Shown: positions 12,441-24,080, counted from the first letter of the stretch. The stretch: DNA of 64,000 nucleotides from Megaleporinus macrocephalus (GCA_021613375.1 CM038708.1:27495018-27559017); one strand, 5' to 3'. Numbers and translations: made by a program. The notes: generated from the letters alone by a model not told the origin.

Positions 12441-13407
12441 ATTACATCAAGTGGGTAAGTATTCTAAAGGTATTTTCCTATAAATATTGTCTAAATATTG
12501 CTACTACAAAATGTAACATAAATTATATGTAGATTATTTATGCATTCTATTTAAAGAATAATTTAAGGAATTATTTAAGGAAACTATTTAAAGACATTAT
12601 TTTGCTATTATGAACTACTTTGATTTTTTTCCCGGCTATGAAAGTAAGACCAGGCTAGTGTTAAACTACTTGACATGTTTAGGAGTAACATGTATCAAAA
12701 TTCCATCTGACCATAGTACACTAAAATGAACTAATAGCAAATTAAACATGTATGTCTGCAAAAACAACCCAAACACGTTTTTACGCAACTTGCTCTATAA
12801 CACATTTCACCCGGACCTGGGTATGTGTGAGTGAGGGTTTGAAGTTTTCTCAGGCCTAGCTAAGCCTCCCCACCCCACCCCTGACACTAGGGTCTTTTAT
12901 TTTCATTTGTATTCTTATCATTCACTTGTATCTTCCTTCTATATGTAGGTGTGATGGAGGATGTCTCATGTCCAAGTCATTTTGTGGATAGCGATCTTCC
13001 CTACCTCCATTCTGTCCTCAGTCCCACTGAGAGACAGAATTATACGCACCCCGCTGACAAACATTTATCATCTATATATGAAATATCCCCTGGTCAGTCA
13101 ATGGGTATTAAATAAAACGTTGGTCAGTGGGCCCTGCTTTGAGCCTGAGAGACTTCTGAGGTAAAGCAGAGAGCTAGAGCTCACTTCCCACGTTGTTTTT
13201 GGCATTCGTTCACCCCCAGATAAACCCCTTATTAACACATCTAAAGCAAAGAGGTTGTCTGTCTAGGTGCCCAAATAACTGCTGCTTGCTTACTCTGTAT
13301 TATTAACAGTACTAACTGAATAAGTTCAGTACTACAGAGAACCAAATTAATGGTCACTGAATCAGTTTCCAACACACAGAGCAACGGTGAGTTGAAAACG
13401 ATGTCAA
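12441..13407. other. Intergenic stretch, no gene recognised
   Basis: AT-rich sequence following the minisatellite. A short local duplication of AATTATTTAAGGAA-like text occurs at about 12555-12585. No domain or RNA gene was seen. Confidence 0.5.
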
Positions 13408-13536
13408 GTGTGGGTTCACTTCTCAAATCTTAACTCAGACAATGCTCTCTGCAATATCTGTAATGCAGAATGTAAAGCTGGCTATAGCAACACATCTAAC
13501 CTGAAGAAACACCTGGTCAAAAACAAATACATCTAA
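13408..13536 (+). pseudogene. BED-type zinc finger relic of a hAT-like transposase
   Basis: The frame from 13408 reads V-W-V-H-F-S-N, then C-N-I-C, then N-T-S-N-L-K-K-H-L, and stops at TAA 13534-13536. An aromatic pair, a C-x2-C and an N-T-S-N-L-K-x-H-L segment are the layout of BED fingers found at the N terminus of hAT transposases and ZBED proteins. The final His is replaced (K-N-K-Y), and the frame stops at once, so it is a relic. The catalytic domain is not visible downstream. A related finger lies at 50486-50752 on the minus strand. Confidence 0.7.
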
Positions 13537-16500
13537 AAGCTGAAGAGTTTACAGCATTTAATAGCCTGAAAGCCCACAACGTCACAGCTAATCTTAACAG
13601 TACACCCAAACTGTGGCATTGACAATTTTGACATCTTCAGGTAATTTATTAGTAGGTTGAATTAATTTGAAGCTGTTGGTGGCGTGAGAAGACGTGAGAA
13701 GCCCCTCCTTTACATTTCCCTTGGCTCTATGGGGCAACACTGTCTGCCATTCCCATATTGACTGGTTCTAAACATGCATTGTGGATTTTTAAGTATACTC
13801 TACATTGACACTTGTCACTACACTACATACTACATACTCGGCATAGTATTAGTATTAAGTGCGCAACTGGGACCCTCCCATAGATTTTGAGAAGTCACTT
13901 GACAGACATGGCAGTGTACTCACACTATACTTTAGTGACAGACTGTGTGGAGGTTGTATGGACTGTTTTGTGATGGGGGCGAGAGGTGGATGAGGGGTGT
14001 TCATGTTGAAATTGTGAAGCTTGGGTTTATTTGTTACAACTGAAATTATATTTACTGTTATTACAAAGACAGCAAGACACCGGTATTGTTTAGATGTGAA
14101 TGGTTCCCAACCCTAACTAAAAGCTCTATTAAAACCACTAGTTTTGCTTAAGGAGGTCTCATAATGAAATGAGATTTGATATGCTAATTCATAAGAGATA
14201 AATGATATTTACAATGTCCACAGATTACCACAGACATGGTCCACAGATTACCACAGACATGGTCCACAGATTACCACAGACAGTCTAGATGGAATGGTTA
14301 TAGCATGGAGCGACGTGTCAGCCTGGATATGCGACAGGTGCCAGCGTGAATAGCAATACCAACTTGGTCATGACTTTGTCTATTAGGATATTTTGTCAGT
14401 ACATTAACTAGAAGCAGATTTGATCACAACTCCTATTACTGAAGGAGCTCCAGGTTACAGAAGATAGTTCACTTAAGAAATGATCAGACCTAAAAAGCAC
14501 CAAAAAATCTCCACAGGTAAACGTAACAGAGCTGAGTATACGTTATGCATCTATGAGCAGTTTAGGTTTGAAACGGTTAATTCCTTCTAAGCATTTTTGT
14601 TAAGCATCTGTTTTTGTGAACATCAGCGGTGGACATCGCTCTCATGGTCTTAGAAATTTCTCCTTTATGTCATAATTACTACGTCTCTGAGTGGTTGTCA
14701 GCAACACAGCCCTAAAATATAGCTGTGAATAGCTTCCTCTTTGCCAGAACAAACACTTGCCTCGCTAATCCCAGCATGGCTCAGTGAAACGGCTCGCCGA
14801 CCCTCAGTCGGACTGGCCCTACTTTGGAGCCTTCTCAAAACACAAGGGGCCGAGAAAATACGATGCAAACTGACCCGATGGTGGGCACCGCAAAGAGTGT
14901 TGTTACTAGTGTGAAAAAAAAATTAGACTAAAAGGAATCTGTCAAACCTTCTAGAAACCTCAGACATTCAAAGTCAGGCAATTAATCTGAAGCTGGACCA
15001 AGTTACCCTTTCTATTACGAACTGGAATAACATGACTGATGGGCCGCCTTGGTGGGGTTTGTCGGTGTGAAACACAGAATAGCTTGAGATAAGCCAACAA
15101 AGACCTCATATAATTGCTCTTGTATTTAAGTAATCCTCTTTTTAAACCCTATGATTGTGTTGTGCCATGTTGTGAACAGCTTTTAATTAATTTCCATAAC
15201 TGAATAATATGGTGGAAGGTGTTTTCAACTCCAGAACTCAAGATCAGACATTTCTTTCATGGGTTATATGCATCCCTGGTCCTGGACACTGGCCATTTCC
15301 GTTTGGCTGGTGCCATAATAGGGATTAACCCCCCAAAACCAGATGCTTATTACAGCCTAAGACTTATTATAGTTATTTTAAGCAAGTCATAGAAGTAAGG
15401 AATGGAAGTGTGGACTAGCCAACAGTTTCCAGTTATTTAAGGGGTTAATATGTGATTGATATACATCTCAATGTGTTTCATTACATATTTCATTACATTC
15501 CCCTTCCTATGAAGTCCACAGTACACTGCGGTCCTAAGTTTGCCCCACATGGCAAATGTGCCCCTTATGATACTCTTTCTTTAATAAAGGATGAGGTGGA
15601 AGCTTGGCATCGACTCACTCCAACCGCTAGATAGTCACGTTCCTTCTAAATCCAAAACGGGCTGCTAATGATACGAGTCACAAACGGCTTTATCTTTATC
15701 TCTGAGGCTTCTCTAAACGATGATTGGACTTGTCAGTGAATTTCTACACTTTCCCTCATTCTTTCCTTGCTAAGTGTTCATGGCTAGAAGAGCTGACCCG
15801 TGCTCGCATGCCAGTTTCAACCTAAGATGAAATACAGAGCCCCTTTTCTACGCTGCTGTGAAAATTTGCAGCGCTTTGGTTTCTGAGCATAACCAAGCGG
15901 TAATTGTCTAGAGAGACAACCTGAATGTCCTGGTAGAAGTTGGGAGAAAGGTTTTTCCAGTGGTAAAATAATATCCAGTTTACTTTGACAGCAATTTCTC
16001 ATGACTGGACACTTTTCATGGGGATAATTTGACTTGGACTTGGCGTCCTAATAAAAGGTGAACACACACTTTCAAAACCTGAGAGCTTTGAACAAACTTA
16101 ATGTCAAACTTCAAGCTAATTTAATGGAACTTTGGAAGCGCAGGCCAACTTCACCTGCCTTACATTTTCATAAGACTTGTCTTTTCGTAACCTCATATTT
16201 CTTATACACTTAACGTAGATGTAGATGCTAATGAGGTTGCATTGAGTTACAGAAAGGGTAATGTAATAAGTGTCATTATTTGCAGACAAGTAATTCCTCA
16301 GAAATGTCAACCTCCACTTAAGGAATGACTGATCAGTAGCATTTGCAGAGCAATCATTTGAGAGATATGCATTGCAGAGCTAATCTAGTTTTTGTTTGCT
16401 CAGAAATGGCACAAGTGAGAGTTCACAACAAATTCACTTTACAAGGCTCACTTGTACAGGGCAGTGGGCATTTGGGCATTCCCTCCCTTTTTTTTCAGAG

Positions 16501-16925
16501 AACGTGGCTGGTTTTAATCTGCATGTTCAGCAGGGCGTGTTCAACTATTTTCCTTTGCAAGTGTGTAACTTTCTCAGTTACTGCAAAGGTATCTCTTCTC
16601 CAGCAAAGCATGCTGGCTCAGTGCCTACAGTTTGGAGCCGCTATAGCGTCTATATTCTTTTACACACAGACACAATTATATGGGTATATATGCTGTGCAT
16701 ATATAAATAATCCTCATGGCATATAAAGTACAATGTGGATGGATAAGACTGGCATATAAGTAGATGAAGATGATATAACAAAGAGTATAATAACAATATG
16801 AAATATTTAAAGAGCTCTGGTGGAGGGAGGACTGAAGAGATGTAAAGACACTCAACTTTTTAGGCCTGACTGCTGACATACAATGTTGTTCATTTCAAAA
16901 TAGAATAACTAGAGATTTAGTACAG
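13537..16925. other. Intergenic stretch, no gene recognised
   Basis: Contains the 23-bp triple repeat listed at 14216-14283. No coding exon, RNA gene or clear transposon could be supported. The open frame pair at 16343-16726 and 16396-16710 is two frames of the same bases and has no recognisable domain. Confidence 0.5.
14216..14283 (+). repeat. 23-bp tandem repeat, three copies
   Basis: The unit beginning GTCCACAGATTACCACAGAC is repeated three times in direct succession with no differences in the shared core. Confidence 0.95.
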
Positions 16926-16947
16926 CAGTGTTTTTTAAAAAACACTG
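16926..16947. repeat. Perfect 22-bp palindrome
   Basis: The left arm CAGTGTTTTTT is followed directly by its exact reverse complement AAAAAACACTG. There is no spacer and no coding context. Confidence 0.95.
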
Positions 16948-17091
16948 TTAGATTAGAAATAATAGTGGAACAGAAAAGATCAGCATCACTGAAATACAGC
17001 ATACTTTAATCTATGTCTCTATTGCCAGCCTGTGGACAAAACTAGTAACTACAACAGATACTTACGGGGGTGGAGAATAGCAGAAGTGCGC

Positions 17092-17270
17092 AGGTTTCCA
17101 ACTGTGGTCCTGGAGTACATCCTTCCCTGGACATTTTTCCTGCTTGAGAACACATACTTGTACTCAGGAAGGGGTTGGCAGTTCACAGACTAGTTGGATT
17201 AGGTGTATTGGGAGCTAAGAAAGCTACAATGTACAGGGCAGGGAATACTCCAGGACCAGAGCTGGGAACC
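17092..17270. mobile_element. Palindromic MITE-like repeat
   Basis: The left end (CCAACTGTGGTCCTGGAGTA, 17099-17118) is mirrored as an inverted repeat at the right end (ATACTCCAGGACCAGAGCTG, 17245-17264). The internal text about TTAGGTGTATTGGGAGCTA resembles a small foldback element abundant in fish. A shorter palindrome with the same CAGTCCTGGA core is at 41498-41587. Confidence 0.65.
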
Positions 17271-19511
17271 AGTGGCATACTGATATATTTAAAGTGAGAG
17301 ACTAAAATCTAACTATATAAATCTATACGTAATTCTTCTGTCTGATGCATTTTCAAAATAACAGGATAATATCAGTCTGCAAAGGGTAAATTCAGTTTTA
17401 ACAAAATCTGCATAACTAAATCAATAAGATGTGGCTGGATGTGAAAATCTCTACTTGAAACTTATTAAGGTAGAGGTGGTGATAGGAACCAGATATCTAA
17501 AGAATTTAAATCTAACTTACTGAAAGTTATTACAAGGAGTGACAATAAATATGTTACCTGATCCCAGAATCATCAGGAGAAGGGTTTGGCATATTTCTTT
17601 TTTCCTCCTCAAATCCTTTCATGGGGTACATATAAGCACAGCATGTTAAGACAAGATGATACCAAAGAAAATTGGAACCATTATCAATGTTACATATCAC
17701 AAAACTATGTTTCTGTTTGTATTGTAGAAACTGTGACTGCAGATTGGTTGCTAAGTTTTTTTTCAAACAACTCTGAATGACTTCATTTACAGCTCAGCTC
17801 AATGCTTAACGGGTCAAAATCCTCTTTAAGCTGTTTTTTTGTTTAACCACTAGTACCTTTAATGCAAGCTTATGTGTGAAAACTACATACAGTCCATATA
17901 TGGAAACTATCCTGCAAAAGCAGTTTTCAATACATTGTTTCTGTGATGTCACAGGAACAAACCCCTTTACATATATCCACCAGTTCAGCCTCCAGCAGTG
18001 CTGTCCACTCATATTCACTCTAAGGAGTGTTTCAGCTCTATAATACAGGCAACCAATCAGAACACAGTTTATTTATCCTAGAGTAGTCTTAAATACACAG
18101 TAACAGACTGGTTCATTCTAAGAGACAAAGAAAAAGCTGGAAAATTGCCATATAAAATTAATTGTGGTCTTCTTTGTTTATAAACATCCACTAGTTATTC
18201 CTAAGGATAAAGAAATAAAATACAGAAAATGTAGTATACATGTTCTTTAACAATAAAAACAAAAATTAACTCAAAAATCACAACTGGACAAAGAATAATT
18301 AACATTGTTTGTGGTGGTTTTCAATAATCTTGTGCTCAGTAGAATTAATATTGAAAAGAACTGTCCCGGACAGCACAAACATTTTTTTTATTATATATTT
18401 TTTATTTGTATTCTCTCACTAATCTCATTTTAGTTTTAAACCTTATTTTTTAAGTATCTATGTAATTGAATATAGTGTACTCTTATAAAATACATTTGTA
18501 AATACATATTCTTTCTTTATTTATTGCTTTAGCTTTTTGCACCCCACAATCATTGCATTTTCCTTCTAAGACAAAGTTTTTACAGTCTTTACACGCTGCA
18601 GACACTAGAGGGAGTAGTTGGCTTTTTGATAGCCCTAGCAAGGCTCATTTAAGAAGCTGAGCACTTTGCATGTGCATCTACAGTTTTCACAATGTGTAAA
18701 ACAGCTTTTCAACTAATGTAACACAACAAATGCCTTACATTTTTTAAATGGCCCACAATATTGTAGTGCTGGTTATGATAAACTCTTTCTGATCTGCAAT
18801 GTAGCCTCAAGTTACACCTCATCAAATATAAGTTACGTAGTGGGCTGAGCTTATGACATCCACTTGTTTTGGATGCTGAAGTTTTATGCAATGCTAAATC
18901 AGACCAGCTGCCACCCTTTAAGGTAACATCACTGAAGATGAGACTAGAATTGGAAGACTACTTGAGGTTAAAGAACTCACCTAACCCAAAATACGAAAAA
19001 TGAATCTGGCCTTTTATGCCAATAGACACAGAACAGCTTTAGCCAAATACAACAATCTCAATCCCTGATTGACTCCATTTTATATTTTCATTACTGTGCA
19101 CTTGCTGAGCAGCTCTCCCATTAGAGCTATCCATGTCCTGCTCCAGACAGGACACATAGATAAAGTCCACACTGGGATGTGGGCAGATCTAGAGGTCAGC
19201 CTGCTGCCTGCAGGCACTAAAGCTTAGAAGCTCTGTCCACACGGACTGTAATCATGATCAATGCAGCGTTGCCTCAAAGGGGGATTGTATGGAGTTGTGG
19301 TGAAAAACACAGTCTGCACATCCTCACTACCCAGCAGGGAACCCATCATTTGGTTGAAAACCACACCATCATGCCCAACATAAAGTCAGAAAACAAACAA
19401 TGCTTGCTATCCATTGCCTTCTTTTGCTCTCATACCACACATGCTATAACACTCTATTATGCTCCACAAGTCCAAGAGGAATCAACATTTTTCAAGTTGT
19501 TCAGTCAAATT
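17271..19511. other. Intergenic stretch, no gene recognised
   Basis: AT-rich with only short overlapping frames (for example 17554-17766 minus against 17586-17780 plus). No domain, splice pattern or repeat could be supported. Confidence 0.5.
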
Positions 19512-20060
19512 ACACGCTTAGAAATAAAGATTCCTAAGCGGTTCTTCGCTTAGACATAGAAAGGCCTTCATTGATACAGAGTCTCTTTAAGGTTTCATAC
19601 AACTCTTCAGAGAGCCATCCATGAAACGCTTCTTTAGAGAACTAAATGTGAGACTTATATAGCTCTGTTTAAAGGTGGTAAAGGTCAACGAGGTTTGAAA
19701 AAATGAAAAGAATTGCTACACTTAAGAGTATGCGCTTAAAGAGTCAACATGAAAATTCCTCGAAGCGATGCTGTGCACTCTTAAAAATAGCTCTTCAATA
19801 AAGGCAGTAGTTACATTTATAAAGAACTGTGAAGACTTAAAGACCCACTTGAATGCACCTATAGGCTTTGGCTTGTTAAATCGCTGTTGTTTTTCATGAA
19901 AGGAGACCTTTTCATGCAACACAGGTTTATACAGCTCCATATTGCATCAACAAGAGTTCTGCTATTGCACCAATGAGGGTTCTGCTATTGCAGAAACACC
20001 ACTTTTGGTTCCCTACAGAACTTGGATGGTTCATTAGATCCATCTTTGTAAATGAGCTTG
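19512..20060. repeat. Possible degenerate interspersed repeat
   Basis: ACGCTTAGAAATAAAGATTCC (first 20 bases) at 19513 and the related CACTCTTAAAAATAGC at 19778 resemble the end of a common fish MITE whose interior carries several GGTTC-rich phrases; GGTTC and AGAACT phrases recur at about 19541-20030. A family match is suspected, not shown. Confidence 0.3.
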
Positions 20061-20259
20061 GAGAGTGAGTTTTAAGTTTAAACAAAAGAGTCTGCATGAT
20101 GTAAAAGTTCTATACTACAGAGCCACTGATATATCACGGTAACTATTTTTTAATAGGACATGACCACGAATGAATATATTCCATATAGCCACAAATTACT
20201 GTACTGCATGGGTGCGTGCATGATTTAACACACTTGTGGCATAATTATATTAATTTGTA

Positions 20260-20747
20260 GCCTCGATATATAAACTTGGGCTTTAATATGGGTCAGTTGT
20301 GACCTCTATATAGTACCCCTATATACATAGCAAACTGTGGCCTTTATATGGTAAACTGTGTACTTAATATATTAATTTGTGGCCTCGATACATAAACTTG
20401 GGCTTTAACATGGGTCAGTTGTGACCTCTATATAGTACCCCTATATACATAGCAAACGTTGGCCTCTATATGGTAAACTGTGTACTTAATATATTAATTT
20501 GTGGCCTCGATACATAAACTTGGGCTTTAACATGGGTCAGTTGTGACCTCTATATAGTACCCCTATATACATAGCAAACTTTGGCCTCTATATGGTAAAC
20601 TGTGTACTTAATATATTAATTTGTGGCCTCGATATATAAACTTGGGCTTTAACATGGGTCAGTTGTGACCTCTATATAGTACCCCTATATACATAGCAAA
20701 CTTTGGCCTCTATATGGTAAACTGTGTACTTAATATATTAATTCGTG
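20260..20747 (+). repeat. 122-bp tandem repeat, four copies
   Basis: GCCTCGATA is found at 20260, 20382, 20504 and 20626, and a diverged GGCCTTAGTA starts at 20748: a strict 122-bp spacing. Copies differ only by a few substitutions (for example GATATATAAA against GATACATAAA; GGCTTTAATA against GGCTTTAACA). A partial unit precedes 20260. It ends about 0.9 kb before the col25a1 start codon. Confidence 0.95.
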
Positions 20748-21219
20748 GCCTTAGTATATTAAGTTTTGTTAAAAATAAACACCAATGTCAAGAAGCTCCG
20801 TACTATATTAATAGTTTATTTAATGTTCCTCCTAGAACACTGCGTCCAAACCAAGAACCGTCTAGGAACTTAATATTCAGGAGTGTAACGTGTACATGCT
20901 CGTGCGTAACCGTGAACATGAACAGACTACTGAACTACACATGTTACACTAATGGATGCGCTGCTGATGTTGGTTTATTTTGTGCGTATGCGGTTTTGGA
21001 CGCAGCCATAGGGGTGGGGGCAACAAATATGTTGACCCTCCAACAACGTTGCTGTACTCTAGGGGATCTCAGTCCTGCTCGTTTGCGCGTTTCTCCTGCT
21101 CTGGCACACATGGCCCGTCAGATCTGCTATAATTAACAAGCTCTTCGTGAACTGAGGTGGGTGTGTTAGGAGCTGAGAAAGTCTTAAACGCGCTGCAGGT
21201 CCAGGTTTGAGAAACAGTC

Positions 21220-21221
<2 letters not shown>

Positions 21222-21258
<37 letters not shown>
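21222..21258 (+). repeat. (GA)n microsatellite near the promoter
   Basis: An uninterrupted GA tract of 37 bases, 402 bases before the assigned ATG, at the upstream edge of the CpG-rich region. GA tracts at vertebrate promoters can bind GAGA-type factors and exclude nucleosomes; any role here is inference. Confidence 0.95.
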
Positions 21259-21260
<2 letters not shown>

Positions 21261-21539
21261 GAAGGTGCGCGGAGAGTGGAAAGCGCCGCCACAGAACGCT
21301 CCTCAAATCAGATTTGGAGGCGGTGCTGTTTGAACGGAGCGCGCGGAACGTGCTGCGCTCGCGCCTGTGTTTAGTTTCGCCCAAGGCGCGCGGAGTGCCA
21401 GAGTGCGCGCGCCGCGTTTCCCATCAGCGCGACAAAGTTGAACGGAGAGCTGCTGCCGCCGCTGCTGCAAGCCAGTCCATCACTCACTCCCGGGCTCCGC
21501 GGGCGCGCGCTAATCCTCGTGCTCTCACACGCGGACCGC

Positions 21540-21547
21540 TGACGTCA
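21540..21547. promoter_or_regulatory. Perfect cAMP-response element (CRE)
   Basis: TGACGTCA, the full palindromic CREB/ATF site, lies 113 bases before the ATG inside the CpG-rich region. CREB-family binding to such sites in unmethylated CpG promoters is well established; occupancy here is not known. Confidence 0.6.
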
Positions 21548-21659
21548 CGCCGCCCGTTGAGCGCGAGACGCTGTGCTGGAAGTAACGGACGGCGAGCGGC
21601 AAAGGCTCGCGCTCATTGTATTTATTTTTTTTTATTTTTTTGGCGCCCCGGTGACCGTT

Positions 21660-21953
21660 ATGAAGGTGCTGGAAGCGAAAGAGGCGCGCGAGTGCGCCGC
21701 GAACATGGAGAGCGACTCCGGCGCGGGCAAACAGCGGCGGCGGCACTGCCTCCGCACTGCCGTCAACGGAGCTCCGTTCGTGTTCTCCGCCGTGTCCGTC
21801 GCCTTTTGCGTCCTGCTGGGCTTTCAGACCAGCGACGTTAAGAACCGGGTGACGGATTTGGAGAGCGCGCGCCTGTCCTACCCGTTTGCCGCGTTTTCAA
21901 CGGAGCAGCTCAATTCAGTCATACGCCAGAGAGTGGACGAGCTGCTGGCGCAG
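21660..21953 (+). CDS. col25a1: Collagen alpha-1(XXV)-like, coding exon 1 (membrane anchor)
   Basis: Encodes 98 residues of a type II transmembrane collagen: a cytoplasmic tail with basic cluster K-Q-R-R-R-H-C-L-R-T (24-33), one membrane segment (about 37-55, F-V-F-S-A-V-S-V-A-F-C-V-L-L-G), then an extracellular heptad stretch S-D-V-K-N-R-V-T-D-L-E-S-A (58-70) and V-D-E-L-L-A-Q (92-98). Membrane-associated collagens XIII, XXIII and XXV share this plan; the coiled coil starts trimer assembly. C-x-R-T before the anchor, the L-E-S-A heptad and the ending L-L-A-Q fit XXV better than XIII or XXIII. The exon ends in phase 0 at CAG|GTGAGA. ATG 21660 (G at -3) was chosen because the tail length then fits the family; Met16 at 21705 has the stronger context (AACATGG). 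Collagen XXV is known as CLAC precursor and has roles in motor innervation of muscle. Confidence 0.78.
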
Positions 21954-22406
21954 GTGAGACTAAAACTGACTTCAGACCCAGCAGTTTCTTCCTCACTGCC
22001 CCCATTTCCCTAACTTTAGAAGCCTAACTGCTTGGCTTGGGACCAAATGACTTTGAGGCACGGTTTCCTCTTCACGCGCGTCACTTTTTCCTCTTACCTG
22101 GAAAAGGTGATAGCTTCACTATGTAGGTGTGGACAACATGACGACGTCCACCGCTATTCTAATAAACTGTCCCATTCACTACAAGCTTGGCGCATGTTTC
22201 AGTACCTAGGTTAGATGTAATGCAGTTTAATACTCATTTAAATGTTTTTAAATGAGTCGCTGTTATGTTTTCCATTCCAACTTATCAAAACCTCAGAAAA
22301 AACAGATATGTTTGTTTTACTGTAGCATATTGCCCACCCCTACACTATTCTCAACACTATTTTGTCTAAAGCTAATGTCTGCTCTCTCTTCTGACCTATT
22401 TGGCAG
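21954..22406 (+). other. col25a1: col25a1 intron between the two visible coding exons
   Basis: A 453-base intron with GTGAGA donor and a pyrimidine-rich acceptor ending GGCAG. Short open frames inside it (22032-22214, 22252-22434) are not coding. Confidence 0.75.
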
Positions 22407-22476
22407 CGCTCCTATGAACAGTTTGCCAGGATAAGGACTGCCCGGCAGGCTTCACCCGAGTGCAACTGCCCACCAG
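22407..22476 (+). CDS. col25a1: Collagen alpha-1(XXV)-like, coding exon 2 (furin site, start of COL1)
   Basis: A 70-base exon preceded by a pyrimidine-rich tract and TTTGGCAG, and followed by GTAGGT. Joined in phase 0 to exon 1 it reads R-S-Y-E-Q-F-A-R-I-R-T-A-R-Q-A-S-P-E, then C-N-C-P-P-G, ending in phase 1. S-Y-E-x-x-A-x-I-R-x-A-R followed by an E/C-N-C motif is the characteristic juxtamembrane text of collagen XXV. R-T-A-R is a furin-type R-x-x-R site; in the family, cleavage at this place sheds the ectodomain. The C-N-C pair is probably used for disulphide linking of chains. P-P-G begins the first collagenous domain, which must continue in exons beyond the window. Missed by simple open-frame calling because of its size. 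Confidence 0.8.
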
Positions 22477-22951
22477 GTAGGTTACTGCCTCATTCTCAGC
22501 GTCCGTTCGCTTCCAGCTGGACTTAACTGAAAACTGAGCGCGCACTCAATAATCTGATAACTGCAGAATATCTTGTCAGTGATTAGTTCACAGCGTTTAC
22601 ATGTATCAGCTCAGCAGCTAAAGCAGTATTTGGATTTCTGCTTTGCAGCTGGCCAGTAAACTTACAGAATAAGACGTGAAGTAACTGTAATGTAAAACTT
22701 AAACTTCATGCTGCAGCATTAAAAAAAAAAACCCAATAAGGTGTTACTTTACCTGAAAATTAGCACCCGTTATCTAGAAGTTGGAAAATTTTCAAATCCT
22801 TTATTTTGTCCAGCACATAGTTTGGTTTCAGTGTTGCTCCAGAAGTGTTTTCTTGCCTTCTTGCTTTGTCAAACACTGCTCGCTTATTTCTAATGCCGTG
22901 GTTTGTCCCCACATACAGACTGATAAAAATAAAAGAAATCAGAGCGAGAGT

Positions 22952-23108
22952 ATGCATGCACTGAGAAACACGATTACTGAGAGATCATAATCAGATCTCT
23001 AAAGCTTACCTCAGTCTAAGAAACTGGGAGTATGCTGTTTACATCACCACTTAAATAATCAGATGACTGCAGAAATCTGATTATGATCGGATTATTAGGT
23101 GCATGCAG
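22952..23108. mobile_element. Small foldback (MITE-like) repeat
   Basis: The left arm (ATGCATGCACTGAG... CATAATCAGAT) is mirrored by the right arm (ATCTGATTATGATCGGATTA ... GGTGCATGCAG) as an imperfect inverted repeat with indels. No coding content. Confidence 0.5.
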
Positions 23109-24080
23109 ATGCACTCGCTGTTCTTGTTAATTCAACACTCTGGGTGTTAATGCAGCACTTGAGATGTTGTTGTGCGTGCAAAACCTCATGCTGTGGTGAA
23201 GTAGTAGGCTAGAGGGTGTGACAGACGCCTGGGAGGCTACACAACATGAGTGCGTGCTAGCTTATCTCACGGTGTGGAAGCCAAAAGCACTTTGCTCACC
23301 CCGAGCAGCTTGTTTCCGTGAGCCGAGAACGGGAGCTGTGTTGGGTTTCAGTGCTACAGTACAGGCTGTTGGAAGTGACACATGATGCTGTTTTGGCTAC
23401 CTCGTGTGCAGCAGCGAGTGACCCTGACTGGCGTTTAGCCTGAAGCGGCCAACAAAACAACTCGGGTTTTATGTGTAGGCTAATGCGCTCTTCAGGTTAT
23501 CTTTTCACAGAGCTCGAGAGAGACGCGGATGCTTGGATAATGCTTTTGGAAACTCTTGACTTGCGGCTATTCGTGTTATGCCATTTATGAGCCGGGCCGT
23601 CATGTGAGGATAAGCGGGGTGGATTTTGAAGGATGCAGACAGGTGAATGCTCAGCACTGCAAACAAAACGAGTGTCATTTACAGGCTATACATAGACACT
23701 CTTGGGAGTTTTGTGAGGGGTCTGTCATCAGTCACACTGTCAAAGGAATTCCAGAAGAATACCATGAGCAGGAAAGCTATTTCATAACTTAACAGTAGGC
23801 CATTGTAATCTAAACTAATGGACCAGTTTGAGTGTCGGAGGTTCAGATTTAAGCTACATTTACTTAGATGCCCTCAATAACCACCTTGGTTGATGCACGT
23901 TGTGTGTTTAAACTTAGAGATGGCAGGTCATCTGTTAATGCACAGTTAGTGCTAGTCAATCTCTAGACCTTCATGATTGGTCAGTTTGTGAGCACAGGAT
24001 GCTGCTAACTGGCTATTTTGTTTGGTGAACTCTTCAGTCTGGCAGTAACAAAGATTGTTCCAAACTCAAGTAACACTCAA
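23109..24080. other. Intronic, nothing recognised
   Basis: No repeat, exon or RNA gene could be supported; the 78-codon frame at 23556-23792 has no known motif. Confidence 0.5.

Larger units (their letters stand above)
21260..21960 (+). promoter_or_regulatory. col25a1: CpG-rich promoter and first-exon region of col25a1
   Basis: Base composition changes abruptly at about 21260 to a GC-rich stretch with many CGs (for example GCGCGCGGAA, GGGCGCGCGC, CGCCGCCGC), against an AT-rich surrounding. It spans the upstream region, the presumed 5' UTR and coding exon 1. No TATA box at a convincing distance was found, as expected for a CpG-type promoter. The transcription start cannot be placed from sequence alone. 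Confidence 0.75.

Noticed and set aside
21059..21384. Minus-strand frames opposite the promoter
   Set aside because: They are translations of the (GA)n tract and GC-rich DNA.
21573..21659. In-frame extension of col25a1 upstream of the ATG
   Set aside because: The extension has no ATG (it begins at GTG) and its residues do not resemble collagen XXV tails.
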